A stretch of DNA of 24,657 bases. Source: Candidatus Gastranaerophilales bacterium (GTDB lineage: Bacteria; Cyanobacteriota; Vampirovibrionia; Gastranaerophilales; Gastranaerophilaceae). Below the pieces are notes generated by a model. The model had not been told where the DNA came from. It saw nothing but the letters and a program-made list of their open reading frames with translations, and did not search any database. Positions 11,875 to 19,300 of the stretch are shown in pieces (the first letter of the stretch is position 1; each line of letters opens with the position of its first letter). Location: NCBI GenBank assembly GCA_944323585.1, contig CALUTA010000006.1, positions 1 through 24,657 on the forward strand. The letters are read 5' to 3'. Position numbers and translations under genes: made by a program.

Positions 11875-13917
11875 ATGCCAATATTCAGAGCGACAGGTCC
11901 GATTATGCTTCCGCAGCTTTTGTTTGAGCTGTTTACAAGAAAGTCGGAAAAGAAAAAGGAAGAGAAGCTTCAAGAATCACAGGAGCGGTATACTGTTGTA
12001 CAGCCACAAAACTCATCTGATACCACTTTCGATGAGGATGATTATGACATGGTATACGACTGTTTCAATCCGCCTGAAGGTTTTCACACCATCGCCAAGG
12101 GAGAAACGTTATATAAAATTGCAAATGACTATGGTGTAAGCATTTCTGACCTAATCAAAGCCAACCCGAATCTTAAAAACGACAAAAACGGCAACAAAAT
12201 TATTCAGGAAGGTGCTGTTTTAAAAATTCCGGAAAATGCCAAAATTCCACCAAAAGCAGAACCCGAACACGACCAAACCGTTCGGGGAAGCTGGACTATC
12301 GAAAAAGGTAAAGGTGCCTTTTCGGTTATGTCAAAATTTAACCTTTATAAAGAAGAATTACAAAAACTCAATCCGGACATAGATCTTGAAAATATTAAAG
12401 CAGACACAAAATTTAAAGTTCCTGGCTATGAAGTCAAAGCAGGAGATACCTTTGCCACAATTGCAAAAGAATATGATATAACTGCTAAAATGCTTAAAGA
12501 ATTGAATCCGAACGTAAAAACCTTAAAATCAGGAAGCGTCATAAATGTACCTAAAAAAGCAGATGAGGATCTCGGGCTCGGAGATATTTCAATTGAAGTT
12601 GAGGAATATGTTTCGGAAGCGCCTGAAACTTATACAGTTAAAGACGGCGACACATTATCAAAAATAGCAAAAGACTTTGGTGTTCCGGTCTGGGCAATTA
12701 TGCTTACAAACGACATCAAAGATGCAAAAAAACTCGCTGTAAATCGTGCCCTTGAAATTCCGACAGAAGAAGATATTCAAGAACTTGAAAAAAGCAGAAA
12801 TACAGCACACAAAAGCGAGAATAAGAAAATTAAAGTGGCAAAAGATGATATGTTATCCACAATCGCTGCCAAAACCGGCATTCCGTCCTGGGCGATAGCC
12901 GCAAAAAACAACCTGAAAGATCCGGACAAACTTGCAATCGGACAAATTTTAGAAATTCCGTCAAAAGAAGAAGTTATAACAATGAAGAGGGCAGATGCCC
13001 GCAACAAAATCACCCCGAAAGTTCAGGTAAAAAACGTCAGAAGAAAAAGCGTTGGAAAAAGGTCAAATCCTGCTGATTACGGTGTAATTTCTCCGAATAT
13101 GGGGCTTGTAGTCCACAGGGTAAAACCTAAAGACACAGTTACGTCAATCGCAAGAGAATACGGTGTAAGCGTCAAAGATCTTGTAGCTTATAACAACTTA
13201 AGCGGGAAATCTCTGACACTTCCGCTTGCAAAACAAAAAATCACAAGCCTCAAAATTGTCGGCAACCAGAAGGCCGTAATGGAAGTAACCGGTGTCAGTC
13301 AGGACTTTTTGAATGATTTAATATCGCTTGAAAAGAAGCGCCGCACTCTTTATGACGATGGCTGCGGATTTCTGACAATAGGCATCGGGCACAATACAAA
13401 AGCCCATAATGACGTATCTAAATACAGAGGACGTTCTATTAAAGATACAGAGATTTACAGCCTCCTTGCAAGAGATATTCTTGAAGCGCAAAATATTGCC
13501 AAAAAACATCTTAAAGGCGACTTTGACAAACTTTCTCAAAAACAAAAAGAAGCGATTTATTCTCTCATCTTCAACACAGGCGGGCTTAATTCGAGCCCGA
13601 AACTTGTAAAGGCTATCAAAGACGGCAAATTCGGGCTTGCAGCCCAGCAGTTTGATCATGTATTCGGGAGAATCAACGGAAGAAAAGAAGTTATGCCGGG
13701 GCTTGCAAAGAGAAGATTTGTCGAGATTGCAACGTTTGTTGAAGGATCAAAACTTTCAAACAGAGAACTTAAACAGGTTATGGAAAAGACACAGAATATT
13801 TATGACAACGGTTATGCCAGCATGAAAAATAAAAACAGCAGGGTTGACTACAACGCTTATGCAAAAAAATTCTTAGGCGATTTTATTGACAGAGGGCTTA
13901 TCAAAATCAAATCATAA
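11875..13917 (+). CDS. Multi-LysM protein with GH24 (T4-type) lysozyme domain
   Basis: 680 aa. Six LysM-type repeats bind peptidoglycan: about residues 70-118, 140-186 (degenerate), 187-228, 252-298, 318-363 and 412-462, e.g. YTVKDGDTLSKIAKDFGV. Residues about 470-620 are a GH24 lysozyme. E486, D495 and T501 in SLEKKRRTLYDDG and FLTIGIGHN have exactly the T4 lysozyme E11-D20-T26 spacing, so muramidase activity is expected. DYGVISPN (401-408) lies between repeats 5 and 6. There is no signal peptide, and an in-frame TAG at 11866 rules out a longer N-terminus; the first 20 residues are only moderately hydrophobic. AAAAAGG lies ten bases before the ATG. No holin, spanin or other phage gene is nearby, so a cell-wall remodelling or antibacterial role is as likely as phage origin. 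Confidence 0.92.
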   Translation: MPIFRATGPIMLPQLLFELFTRKSEKKKEEKLQESQERYTVVQPQNSSDTTFDEDDYDMVYDCFNPPEGFHTIAKGETLYKIANDYGVSISDLIKANPNLKNDKNGNKIIQEGAVLKIPENAKIPPKAEPEHDQTVRGSWTIEKGKGAFSVMSKFNLYKEELQKLNPDIDLENIKADTKFKVPGYEVKAGDTFATIAKEYDITAKMLKELNPNVKTLKSGSVINVPKKADEDLGLGDISIEVEEYVSEAPETYTVKDGDTLSKIAKDFGVPVWAIMLTNDIKDAKKLAVNRALEIPTEEDIQELEKSRNTAHKSENKKIKVAKDDMLSTIAAKTGIPSWAIAAKNNLKDPDKLAIGQILEIPSKEEVITMKRADARNKITPKVQVKNVRRKSVGKRSNPADYGVISPNMGLVVHRVKPKDTVTSIAREYGVSVKDLVAYNNLSGKSLTLPLAKQKITSLKIVGNQKAVMEVTGVSQDFLNDLISLEKKRRTLYDDGCGFLTIGIGHNTKAHNDVSKYRGRSIKDTEIYSLLARDILEAQNIAKKHLKGDFDKLSQKQKEAIYSLIFNTGGLNSSPKLVKAIKDGKFGLAAQQFDHVFGRINGRKEVMPGLAKRRFVEIATFVEGSKLSNRELKQVMEKTQNIYDNGYASMKNKNSRVDYNAYAKKFLGDFIDRGLIKIKS

Positions 13918-13920
13918 ATA

Positions 13921-13950
13921 AAATTAATAGATTTTATAAAATATTAATTT
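13921..13950. terminator. Possible AT-only hairpin between convergent genes
   Basis: AAATTAAT (13921-13928) pairs with ATTAATTT (13943-13950) around a partly self-complementary ATTTTATAAAAT centre. It lies in the 50-base gap between the lysozyme and asparaginase stops. With no G or C in the stem it would be a weak terminator. Confidence 0.3.
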
Positions 13951-13967
13951 ACAAAAGGCATAAATAC

Positions 13968-14915
13968 CTAAACTGCCACTATTTCGCCGACAATATCTCC
14001 GTGAAGAGTTCTTATTATTGTATCAAAAGGCACCTCTGCCCAGCGAAGGTTCTTTAAAGACCTGACAACAACCGCCTCTCTTGCTTTCATATCGCAGTCA
14101 TCTATTTTAACAACAAAAGCTTCTTCTTTTTCAACATTCACAACAATGCAAAGCCCGCCGGCTCCGACTTTTGCAACAAGATTTTTTGAATTTTCAATAA
14201 TCTTCGTATCCAGCCTGTCTTCTCCGCCTATCAGATAAGGATAATCAAGAAAAGCTCCGGTTATTTTTTCATACCTTGGATTTGTAAAAAGATTCAGGTA
14301 GCCTCTGAGCATATCCTCCAGCGGCATTGACATTATCGGCACCCCGCATCCGTCTTTTGTTATCGGAAAACGGTGCTTAAGTTCGCAGAGTTCTGTTATC
14401 TTTTCTTTGATTTTAACCTGAAGCGGATGATCTTCTTTATAATAACTGTCTAAGTCCCATCCGTTCATAAGGCAAATTCCGAGCATCATAATATGTTTTC
14501 CGGAACAATTGTTATGAAGCTGAGTCGGCTCTTCTTTATTCAAAAACATTTCCATCTGTTTAGTCTTTGAAAGAGGCTTGTGCACACCGCATTTCAAAAA
14601 GCTTTCATCCAATTCCATTTTGTCAAGAAGCCCTTTTAGAACTTTGATATGAACATCTTCTCCTGCGTGAGAGGCACAGCAAAGGGCAATTTCTTCTTCT
14701 GACATATCATATTTGATATCCATGCCGTAATCTATTATAAGACTTGCCTGAAGCGGTTTTGCGCAGGATCTTAAATAAAACGGATAATGTCCGGTTTCGC
14801 CGGTATAATCGATTATCCTATCTTTATCAGCAAGCATACGGAACCCGAAATGTTCTTCTTCAACAAGCGTTCCTCTTAAATATTTTACTAAAATCTCCGG
14901 TCTGGGGTTAAACAT
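13968..14915 (-). CDS. L-asparaginase, Rhizobium etli (type II/Asparaginase_II) family
   Basis: 315 aa. This family hydrolyses L-asparagine to aspartate and ammonia and is unrelated to the E. coli enzymes. The residues known from the R. etli enzyme all line up with constant offset or close to it: S50 and K53 in RSCAKPLQA (SxxK), S82 in CASHAGE, C137 and K140 in NNCSGKH, C189 in DGCGVP (the zinc ligands are C137, K140 and C189), and K248 in AKVGAGG. The length is slightly shorter than the usual 330-370. No signal peptide, so cytoplasmic. The ATG at 14915 overlaps the stop of the upstream 250-aa gene by eight bases, which implies translational coupling. The likely role is nitrogen supply from asparagine. 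Confidence 0.93.
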   Translation of the reverse strand: MFNPRPEILVKYLRGTLVEEEHFGFRMLADKDRIIDYTGETGHYPFYLRSCAKPLQASLIIDYGMDIKYDMSEEEIALCCASHAGEDVHIKVLKGLLDKMELDESFLKCGVHKPLSKTKQMEMFLNKEEPTQLHNNCSGKHIMMLGICLMNGWDLDSYYKEDHPLQVKIKEKITELCELKHRFPITKDGCGVPIMSMPLEDMLRGYLNLFTNPRYEKITGAFLDYPYLIGGEDRLDTKIIENSKNLVAKVGAGGLCIVVNVEKEEAFVVKIDDCDMKAREAVVVRSLKNLRWAEVPFDTIIRTLHGDIVGEIVAV

Positions 14916-15660
14916 TTTTCTTCACCAACTGCAACAACTGTACTAACTTTTCTTTTAATTTTTTATTCTCTTCTTTCAAGGCTTCAACTTCTGCCGATTC
15001 TTTTTCCTGCTCGCTGTTATAGCCTCTTTCAGCATCAGGCACAAGGTTGTAATCTATTACAAATCTTTTTTTCGCTTCCTCTTGCAGAAGAAATATTATT
15101 TTATAATCTTCCTCTTTCACAAGTCCCATTGTATCCAGAACTTCCAAAATTTTAAGATGTTTACCGCCGTAAGAGTCTATTTTTTTCTGTTCCGAAAGCC
15201 CATCCTGAACCTGCATCATTGAAAGAGTTTTGTTTCGCTGCAAATATTCGCCGGTTTTAAATTTGCCGGAAATAAAACCTGCCATTGCAAAGATTTCATC
15301 TGAATCCGGATGCTCAATATAGCCCTGCTCTATACAAAACATAAAATATTTTGCGGTTTCTTCCATTGTCAAAAACATGTTCAGCGAAATATCCAAAATT
15401 GTATAATCCGCACTGCATAACTTTAAAAAAGTATATATATTTGCATCAAGTCCGGCTTTCTTTTTCAAAAGCTCATCCTTGCCAGCAAATGTAAGAATGG
15501 GTGAATAAAGTGCAAGCAATTTGTCAGGAAATTTGTCCAAAAATTCTGCACAGTTATGTTTTTGCATATCTTCTTTAAGTTTGACGTACAAAACTTGCTT
15601 TGCCCAGAGAGGAAGCATCTTAACTTTTTCCAGATACAAGTCAAATATATTTTTCTTCAA
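14908..15660 (-). CDS. Hypothetical 250-aa protein with C-terminal coiled coil, coupled to asparaginase
   Basis: No family recognised. Residues about 1-200 are mixed helical sequence; the block SADYTILDISLNMFLTMEETAKYFMFCIEQGYIE (split here as a helix, turn, then recognition-like helix, about 82-115) could be a winged-helix-like unit. Residues about 212-248 are a strongly charged coiled coil with heptad pattern (EVEALKEENKKLKEKL). It starts at TTG 15660 with GAAGGG seven bases upstream; no ATG is better placed. It overlaps the asparaginase gene by eight bases and has its own promoter at 15700-15729. A regulatory or scaffold role is conceivable, but nothing shows it. Confidence 0.78.
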   Translation of the reverse strand: MKKNIFDLYLEKVKMLPLWAKQVLYVKLKEDMQKHNCAEFLDKFPDKLLALYSPILTFAGKDELLKKKAGLDANIYTFLKLCSADYTILDISLNMFLTMEETAKYFMFCIEQGYIEHPDSDEIFAMAGFISGKFKTGEYLQRNKTLSMMQVQDGLSEQKKIDSYGGKHLKILEVLDTMGLVKEEDYKIIFLLQEEAKKRFVIDYNLVPDAERGYNSEQEKESAEVEALKEENKKLKEKLVQLLQLVKKNV

Positions 15661-15699
15661 CTTTAAACCCTTCTCATTTGCACGTTTTTAACAAAAAAA

Positions 15700-15729
15700 A
15701 TATTAACACAAAACAAATCATATTGACAA
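15700..15729 (-). promoter_or_regulatory. Promoter of the coiled-coil/asparaginase pair
   Basis: Minus strand TTGTCA (15724-15729), 18-base spacer ending TGT, then TAATAT (15700-15705). The -35 begins three bases past the queH stop codon. Predicted start near 15693, about 33 bases before the TTG. Confidence 0.5.
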
Positions 15730-15731
15730 TA

Positions 15732-16313
15732 TCACCGCATGCTGAATTTACATCCGCAATAGTTCTGGCGGTAAAGTGAAAGTGAATTGGCGATTTTATT
15801 TGTTTTCAAAAATCCGTCTTTCTTTTTAAAGTCAATTGAGAGAAAATTCAAGCCGTTTTCTCCTGCAATAGTTTCGCCGATAAGTGAGAGTTTTTGAAAA
15901 TTTTTATGAGGGCTTATAACAATAGATGTTGTAAAATTTTTTATTCCTAATTCTTTAGCCTTTTTTGCCGCCCTTGCAAGACGCAGTTCAAAACATTTGT
16001 CACATCTTAAACCTTTTTCAGGCTCATTCTCAAATCCTTTTACATACTCGAAGAATTCATCCTGATTGTATTCATCCTCAATCAATTCGACATTAAAATG
16101 AGCGCAGAGAATCCTTTCCGCCTCAAGTCTTTTTTGATATTCATCAGACGGATAGATATTAGGATTGTAAAAAAGCACAACAACATCATATCCCGCATCT
16201 TTCAAAAAAGACACGGGATAAGAAGAACATATGCCGCAGCAAGCATGAAGAAGGATTTTAGAATCCTCTTTTTTGGGCTCCTGCATTGATAAATAATTGT
16301 TTGAGTTCGTCAT
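15732..16313 (-). CDS. queH: Epoxyqueuosine reductase QueH
   Basis: 193 aa. QueH reduces epoxyqueuosine to queuosine at tRNA position 34 and is the non-homologous replacement for QueG. Seen: ILLHACCGICSSYP (C25, C26, C29), LFYNPNIYPSDEYQKR, LRCDKCFELRL, NFTTSIVISPHKN and the C-terminal YCGC, which together provide the Cys ligands for the iron-sulfur and second metal site. Two ATGs are possible: 16313 gives a 56-base overlap with the VKOR-DsbA gene, and 16286 starts at MQEPKKEDS, nearer the usual N-terminus. Neither has a clear Shine-Dalgarno, so coupling to the upstream gene is likely. Functional call is secure; start is not. Confidence 0.93.
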   Translation of the reverse strand: MTNSNNYLSMQEPKKEDSKILLHACCGICSSYPVSFLKDAGYDVVVLFYNPNIYPSDEYQKRLEAERILCAHFNVELIEDEYNQDEFFEYVKGFENEPEKGLRCDKCFELRLARAAKKAKELGIKNFTTSIVISPHKNFQKLSLIGETIAGENGLNFLSIDFKKKDGFLKTNKIANSLSLYRQNYCGCKFSMR

Positions 16314-17472
16314 ATTGTCTTATACCAATATAAACTTGAGTTCCGATAACAGTCGCCGGAGTTCCGTTGATGCCTCTTGAAGTTGCTTCTTCAATGTCTG
16401 ATTGAATACGCTCTTTAACTTCGGCACTGTCTGCATCTTTTTTAAGTTTTTCTGTATCAAGTCCGATTGATTTGGCGATAACAAGAATTTCTTCTTCGGT
16501 ATTGGGCTGTTTTTCAAAGAACAGTGAATTAATATCCCAGAATTTGTCCTGATTTTCAGCAGCAAGCGCATATCTGGCCATCAAACACGATCCGACATGG
16601 TAAGGCTGGGTGAGATATTTATTGCATTCCGTATCAAGCGGAAGATTTCTGTGAACAATTTTTATATTTTTCAAATCTTTCACAGCTTTATGAATCATAA
16701 TATTATAAGCACTGCAAATCGGACAGCGGTAATCAGTATATGCATAAATTATTGTTTTAGCATCCTTGTCCCCGAGGACATTGCCTTTTACGGCATATTT
16801 GTTATGCTTTGTTGAAACAAATTCTTTGAATTCGTTTCTTGCTTTTACCTGCGGAGTAAATATGTATGATACTGATGTATATGTTAAAAATCCGACAGCC
16901 GCAAGCATTACAACAGTAAAGGCAATCATATATTTTTTTATCTTTAATCCGTCCAAAAGATCAACAACACTTGTTTTAAAAGCCTTTACAACTCCGCCGT
17001 TTTTATAATCCAGAGCTATTAAAGCAATAAGAAGATTTAAAATATAAGTAAATGCACAAAGCACGCATAGTTTTTTAATTTCAAAAAGACTTACGCAAAG
17101 CAATGTAATGCTGATTAAAAAAGAAATAATTCCGAGTGAAGCAATATAATCTAACGGGTTTTTGAAAACTTCAAGAAATCGTAACAGCTTGAAATTTTTA
17201 AGCTTCGGTGCCGCCAGAAGCATCATAATAAAGGAATAAAGGAACAATCCCCAGTATGCCAGAGGAATCCCGAAAAATTGAGATTCATTTGTTTTGGCTA
17301 CACCGTCACAGTCAATAAATGAGTTTACAGTACAGAAACTCGGGACTGCATACGGATTGAAATTAGCATTATAGTATATTATTGCCAGCTTAATAGTTGT
17401 AATAAATCCGATTAAAGCAAGAATTAAAATTAAAATCTTCTTCACAAAGAAAGATTTGTTCTCATTTTCCAT
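16258..17472 (-). CDS. VKOR-DsbA fusion, disulfide bond-forming protein
   Basis: 404 aa. Residues about 10-180 are a vitamin K epoxide reductase-like domain: four or five TM helices, shuttle cysteines C47 and C55, FGIPLAYWG (66-75), and the quinone-proximal CVLC (136-139). One TM helix (about 182-205) leads to a periplasmic thioredoxin-fold domain with CPIC (250-253) and a cis-proline GTPA near the C-terminus, as in DsbA. The fusion lets one protein oxidise substrate cysteines and pass the electrons to quinone, replacing the DsbA/DsbB pair; fused VKORs are common in Cyanobacteria and Actinobacteria. Good TAGGAG Shine-Dalgarno about eight bases before the ATG. It heads the unit with queH and has a promoter at 17499-17527. 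Confidence 0.95.
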   Translation of the reverse strand: MENENKSFFVKKILILILALIGFITTIKLAIIYYNANFNPYAVPSFCTVNSFIDCDGVAKTNESQFFGIPLAYWGLFLYSFIMMLLAAPKLKNFKLLRFLEVFKNPLDYIASLGIISFLISITLLCVSLFEIKKLCVLCAFTYILNLLIALIALDYKNGGVVKAFKTSVVDLLDGLKIKKYMIAFTVVMLAAVGFLTYTSVSYIFTPQVKARNEFKEFVSTKHNKYAVKGNVLGDKDAKTIIYAYTDYRCPICSAYNIMIHKAVKDLKNIKIVHRNLPLDTECNKYLTQPYHVGSCLMARYALAAENQDKFWDINSLFFEKQPNTEEEILVIAKSIGLDTEKLKKDADSAEVKERIQSDIEEATSRGINGTPATVIGTQVYIGIRQYDELKQLFINAGAQKRGF

Positions 17473-17498
17473 AACTATATCTCCTATCCAGTAAATTT

Positions 17499-17527
17499 AT
17501 TTTACAATTATTCGAAACTTAAATCAA
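17499..17527 (-). promoter_or_regulatory. Promoter of VKOR-DsbA/queH
   Basis: Minus strand TTGATT (17522-17527), 17-base spacer, TAAAAT (17499-17504, 5 of 6 to TATAAT). Predicted start near 17492, 20 bases before the ATG. Confidence 0.6.
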
Positions 17528-17631
17528 TAGGAAGAAAAGGGGATTTTTCAAGTTTTGTAAGATAAAAAGACAATTTCAATAACAAACGGGAACTCGCTGA
17601 TAAAACCTGCTATTTCGTATAACTAAAAAGA

Positions 17632-17660
17632 TTGACAGAATTGTTAAAATATATTAAGAT
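17632..17660 (+). promoter_or_regulatory. Promoter of the zf-TFIIB gene
   Basis: Consensus TTGACA (17632-17637), 17-base spacer, TAAGAT (17655-17660). Predicted start near 17667, leaving about 20 bases including GGAGG before the ATG at 17688. Confidence 0.65.
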
Positions 17661-17687
17661 AAACATATTAAATTCGGAGGAATAATA

Positions 17688-18206
17688 ATGGCTGATACTC
17701 AAGAAATAATTAACTGCCCTGCATGCGGAAAACCTATGGTCAAAATTCCGATTCCATCACAAAATATGAATCTGGATCTTTGCCTTAACGGATGCGGCGG
17801 AATTTTCTTTGACAACAGAGAATTCAAAAAGTTTGACGAACAGGCCGAAAGCATTGACGAAGTAACTCAGGCAATTCAAGGGAAAACTTTTGAATCTGTG
17901 GACGGCTCTGCAACAAGAACCTGTCCTGTATGCGGAATGAAAATGGTTAAAAATTTTGCAAGCTCTCTTCATCAGATTCAAATTGATGAATGCTACGGCT
18001 GCGGAGGCAAATTCTTAGATAACGGAGAACTCCAAAAAATTCGTGCACAGTTTGCAACAGAACAAGAAAGAGCTGATGCTGCGGTTAAAGAACTCTACAA
18101 TGCTGTCGGAGGTAAACTTAAGGCTCTTGATGCCGAGTGGGAAGCCGGCAGAGCAAGACGTTCCCCGCTAAACAATTTCTTTAACAGCATGATGGGTATT
18201 CGTTAA
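17688..18206 (+). CDS. Double zf-TFIIB zinc-ribbon protein
   Basis: 172 aa. Two copies of the zf-TFIIB ribbon: the first with C10-C13 and C33-C37 in NCPACGKPM and LDLCLNGCGGIFFDNREF, the second CPVCGMKM with DECYGCGGKFLDNGEL. The first copy has CxxxC in the second knuckle instead of the usual CxxC. The last 40 residues are helical and basic (AGRARRSP). The family is widespread in bacteria and mostly uncharacterised, thought to bind nucleic acid or act as a metal-bound adaptor. CGGAGG seven or so bases before the ATG and a consensus promoter make it a single-gene unit; it ends at the shared terminator at 18302-18331. Confidence 0.88.
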   Translation: MADTQEIINCPACGKPMVKIPIPSQNMNLDLCLNGCGGIFFDNREFKKFDEQAESIDEVTQAIQGKTFESVDGSATRTCPVCGMKMVKNFASSLHQIQIDECYGCGGKFLDNGELQKIRAQFATEQERADAAVKELYNAVGGKLKALDAEWEAGRARRSPLNNFFNSMMGIR

Positions 18207-18262
18207 TTTATATAAAAATAAGCAATCAACCCTTGCAATACATAAAAATAGAATAAATTTAT

Positions 18263-18292
18263 AATTGCTTCGTCAGTACTGGCGAAGCAATT
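18263..18292. repeat. 30-bp imperfect palindrome related to the intergenic repeat
   Basis: AATTGCTTCG (18263-18272) and CGAAGCAATT (18283-18292) are perfect inverted arms around TCAGTACTGG, which itself is self-complementary except for one wobble pair. ATTGCTTCGCC also occurs in the repeat block at 11699-11727, so this is probably a remnant of the same family. Confidence 0.55.
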
Positions 18293-18301
18293 CAGATATA
18301 C

Positions 18302-18331
18302 AAAAAATCCGGCTTTTAAACCGGATTTTTT
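18302..18331. terminator. Bidirectional intrinsic terminator
   Basis: AAAAAATCCGG (18302-18312) and CCGGATTTTTT (18321-18331) form an 11-bp perfect stem with an eight-base loop and give a T-run on both strands. It serves the convergent zf-TFIIB gene and M48-like gene. Confidence 0.88.
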
Positions 18332-18360
18332 AATTGAATTTTTCAATGAAACATCTGCCT

Positions 18361-19188
18361 CTAATTTTCCGAAGAATTTGCAAAAGTTTCAAGAAGTGTA
18401 TATGTAGCATCCCAGCCGTTCAAACCGCCGGTAGCTTTGTATTTTGCAATTTGTTTGGCACGTTCTGCTTTCTTTTTAGCCTGTTCTTTCTGAAATTTAG
18501 CAAGTTTTCTTTCGCTTGAATTTCTTTTCTCAACTATAGGATCTGCATAAGTCAGGAAAAATCTGTATTCATTACATGCGTATCCTGCTTTAACCTTTGA
18601 AGGATAGTTGTAAAGCAGGTAATCATAAATATTCATAGCTCTTTTAGCATTTGACGGATCGCCTTTTATGGCTTCCCAGGTGCTGCCGGGCATTTTTGTC
18701 ACAAGCACAACCATCGCAAGCGGGTTGTAGCCTGCTGTAATCATAAGGTCTACGCCTGTAATATCTGCGTCCATTGCATCTTTTTCAGAAATTTTATTGT
18801 TTGCAAATTCGCTGTTAGCCGCAGTATTCAAAATATTATCACTGCTTAAAGTAGAAGCAAGAGCTGCTTTTGCAAGATTACGAAATTTTTCTTTTGAAAT
18901 TTGAGAATTCATAACATTGCCGAGTTCATGAGAAATTACCGCTGCAACTTCATTGTCATTTCCGGCATAAACCAAATCCTGCTTACTTATCTGAATAACT
19001 TTTTTGGTTGTAGCTTCGGAATTGTCAGCATAAGTATCGACAATTTTAAATGTTATAGTTGACGGCAAACCGTTTTTAGAAACAATTTGTTTCCCAACCA
19101 CCGGAACTCTTGCATTTGTATCATATGCTGCATTTGCCGGCAATACCATAATCAACGCAAAAAATACAGCTGTCAAAACCTTTTTCAT
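18361..19188 (-). CDS. M48-like metallopeptidase with a degenerate zinc site (probable pseudoenzyme)
   Basis: 275 aa with a signal peptide cleaved after about residue 20 (PANA). Residues 80-91 read EVAAVISHELGN, the position of the M48 'HExxH' helix, but the second zinc His is Asn (N91, codon AAT). The later block EKDAMDADITGVDLM (135-149) followed by AGYNPLAM matches the M48 'E-x-x-A-D-x-x-G' helix and AGYdP motif, yet the usual Glu ligand four before the last Asp is Ala138. So the fold looks like M48 (BepA/YfgC- or Oma1-like), while catalysis is doubtful. The C-terminus is Lys-rich and helical, then GGLNGWDATY. AAGGAGG lies four bases before ATG 19188; the adjacent ATG at 19191 is too close. 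Periplasmic chaperone-like or regulatory use is possible (inference). Confidence 0.82.
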   Translation of the reverse strand: MKKVLTAVFFALIMVLPANAAYDTNARVPVVGKQIVSKNGLPSTITFKIVDTYADNSEATTKKVIQISKQDLVYAGNDNEVAAVISHELGNVMNSQISKEKFRNLAKAALASTLSSDNILNTAANSEFANNKISEKDAMDADITGVDLMITAGYNPLAMVVLVTKMPGSTWEAIKGDPSNAKRAMNIYDYLLYNYPSKVKAGYACNEYRFFLTYADPIVEKRNSSERKLAKFQKEQAKKKAERAKQIAKYKATGGLNGWDATYTLLETFANSSEN

Positions 19189-19238
19189 CATACCTCCTTG
19201 AATTTTACCAAAATACACTTTTTGTACCTGTTACCTAA

Positions 19239-19267
19239 TTGAATTCTAACATAAAATACTGTATAAT
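19239..19267 (+). promoter_or_regulatory. Promoter of the GAF/HD-GYP operon
   Basis: TTGAAT (19239-19244), 17-base spacer, perfect TATAAT (19262-19267). Predicted start near 19274, 27 bases before the ATG at 19301. It overlaps head-to-head with the promoter of the M48-like gene. Confidence 0.68.
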
Positions 19268-19270
19268 CAA
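19243..19270 (-). promoter_or_regulatory. Promoter of the M48-like gene
   Basis: Minus strand TTGATT (19265-19270), 16-base spacer ending TGT (extended -10), then TAGAAT (19243-19248). Predicted start near 19236, about 48 bases before the ATG. Confidence 0.5.
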
Positions 19271-19300
19271 ATTATAGTTTTTTAAGGTGTGGTTATAAAA

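Noticed and set aside
11875..13917. Lysozyme as evidence of a prophage
   Set aside because: No holin, integrase, capsid, tail or terminase gene in the window; six LysM repeats are not typical of simple phage endolysins.
18361..19188. Calling the M48-like protein an active protease
   Set aside because: Second His of HExxH is Asn and the Glu of the E-x-x-A-D helix is missing.
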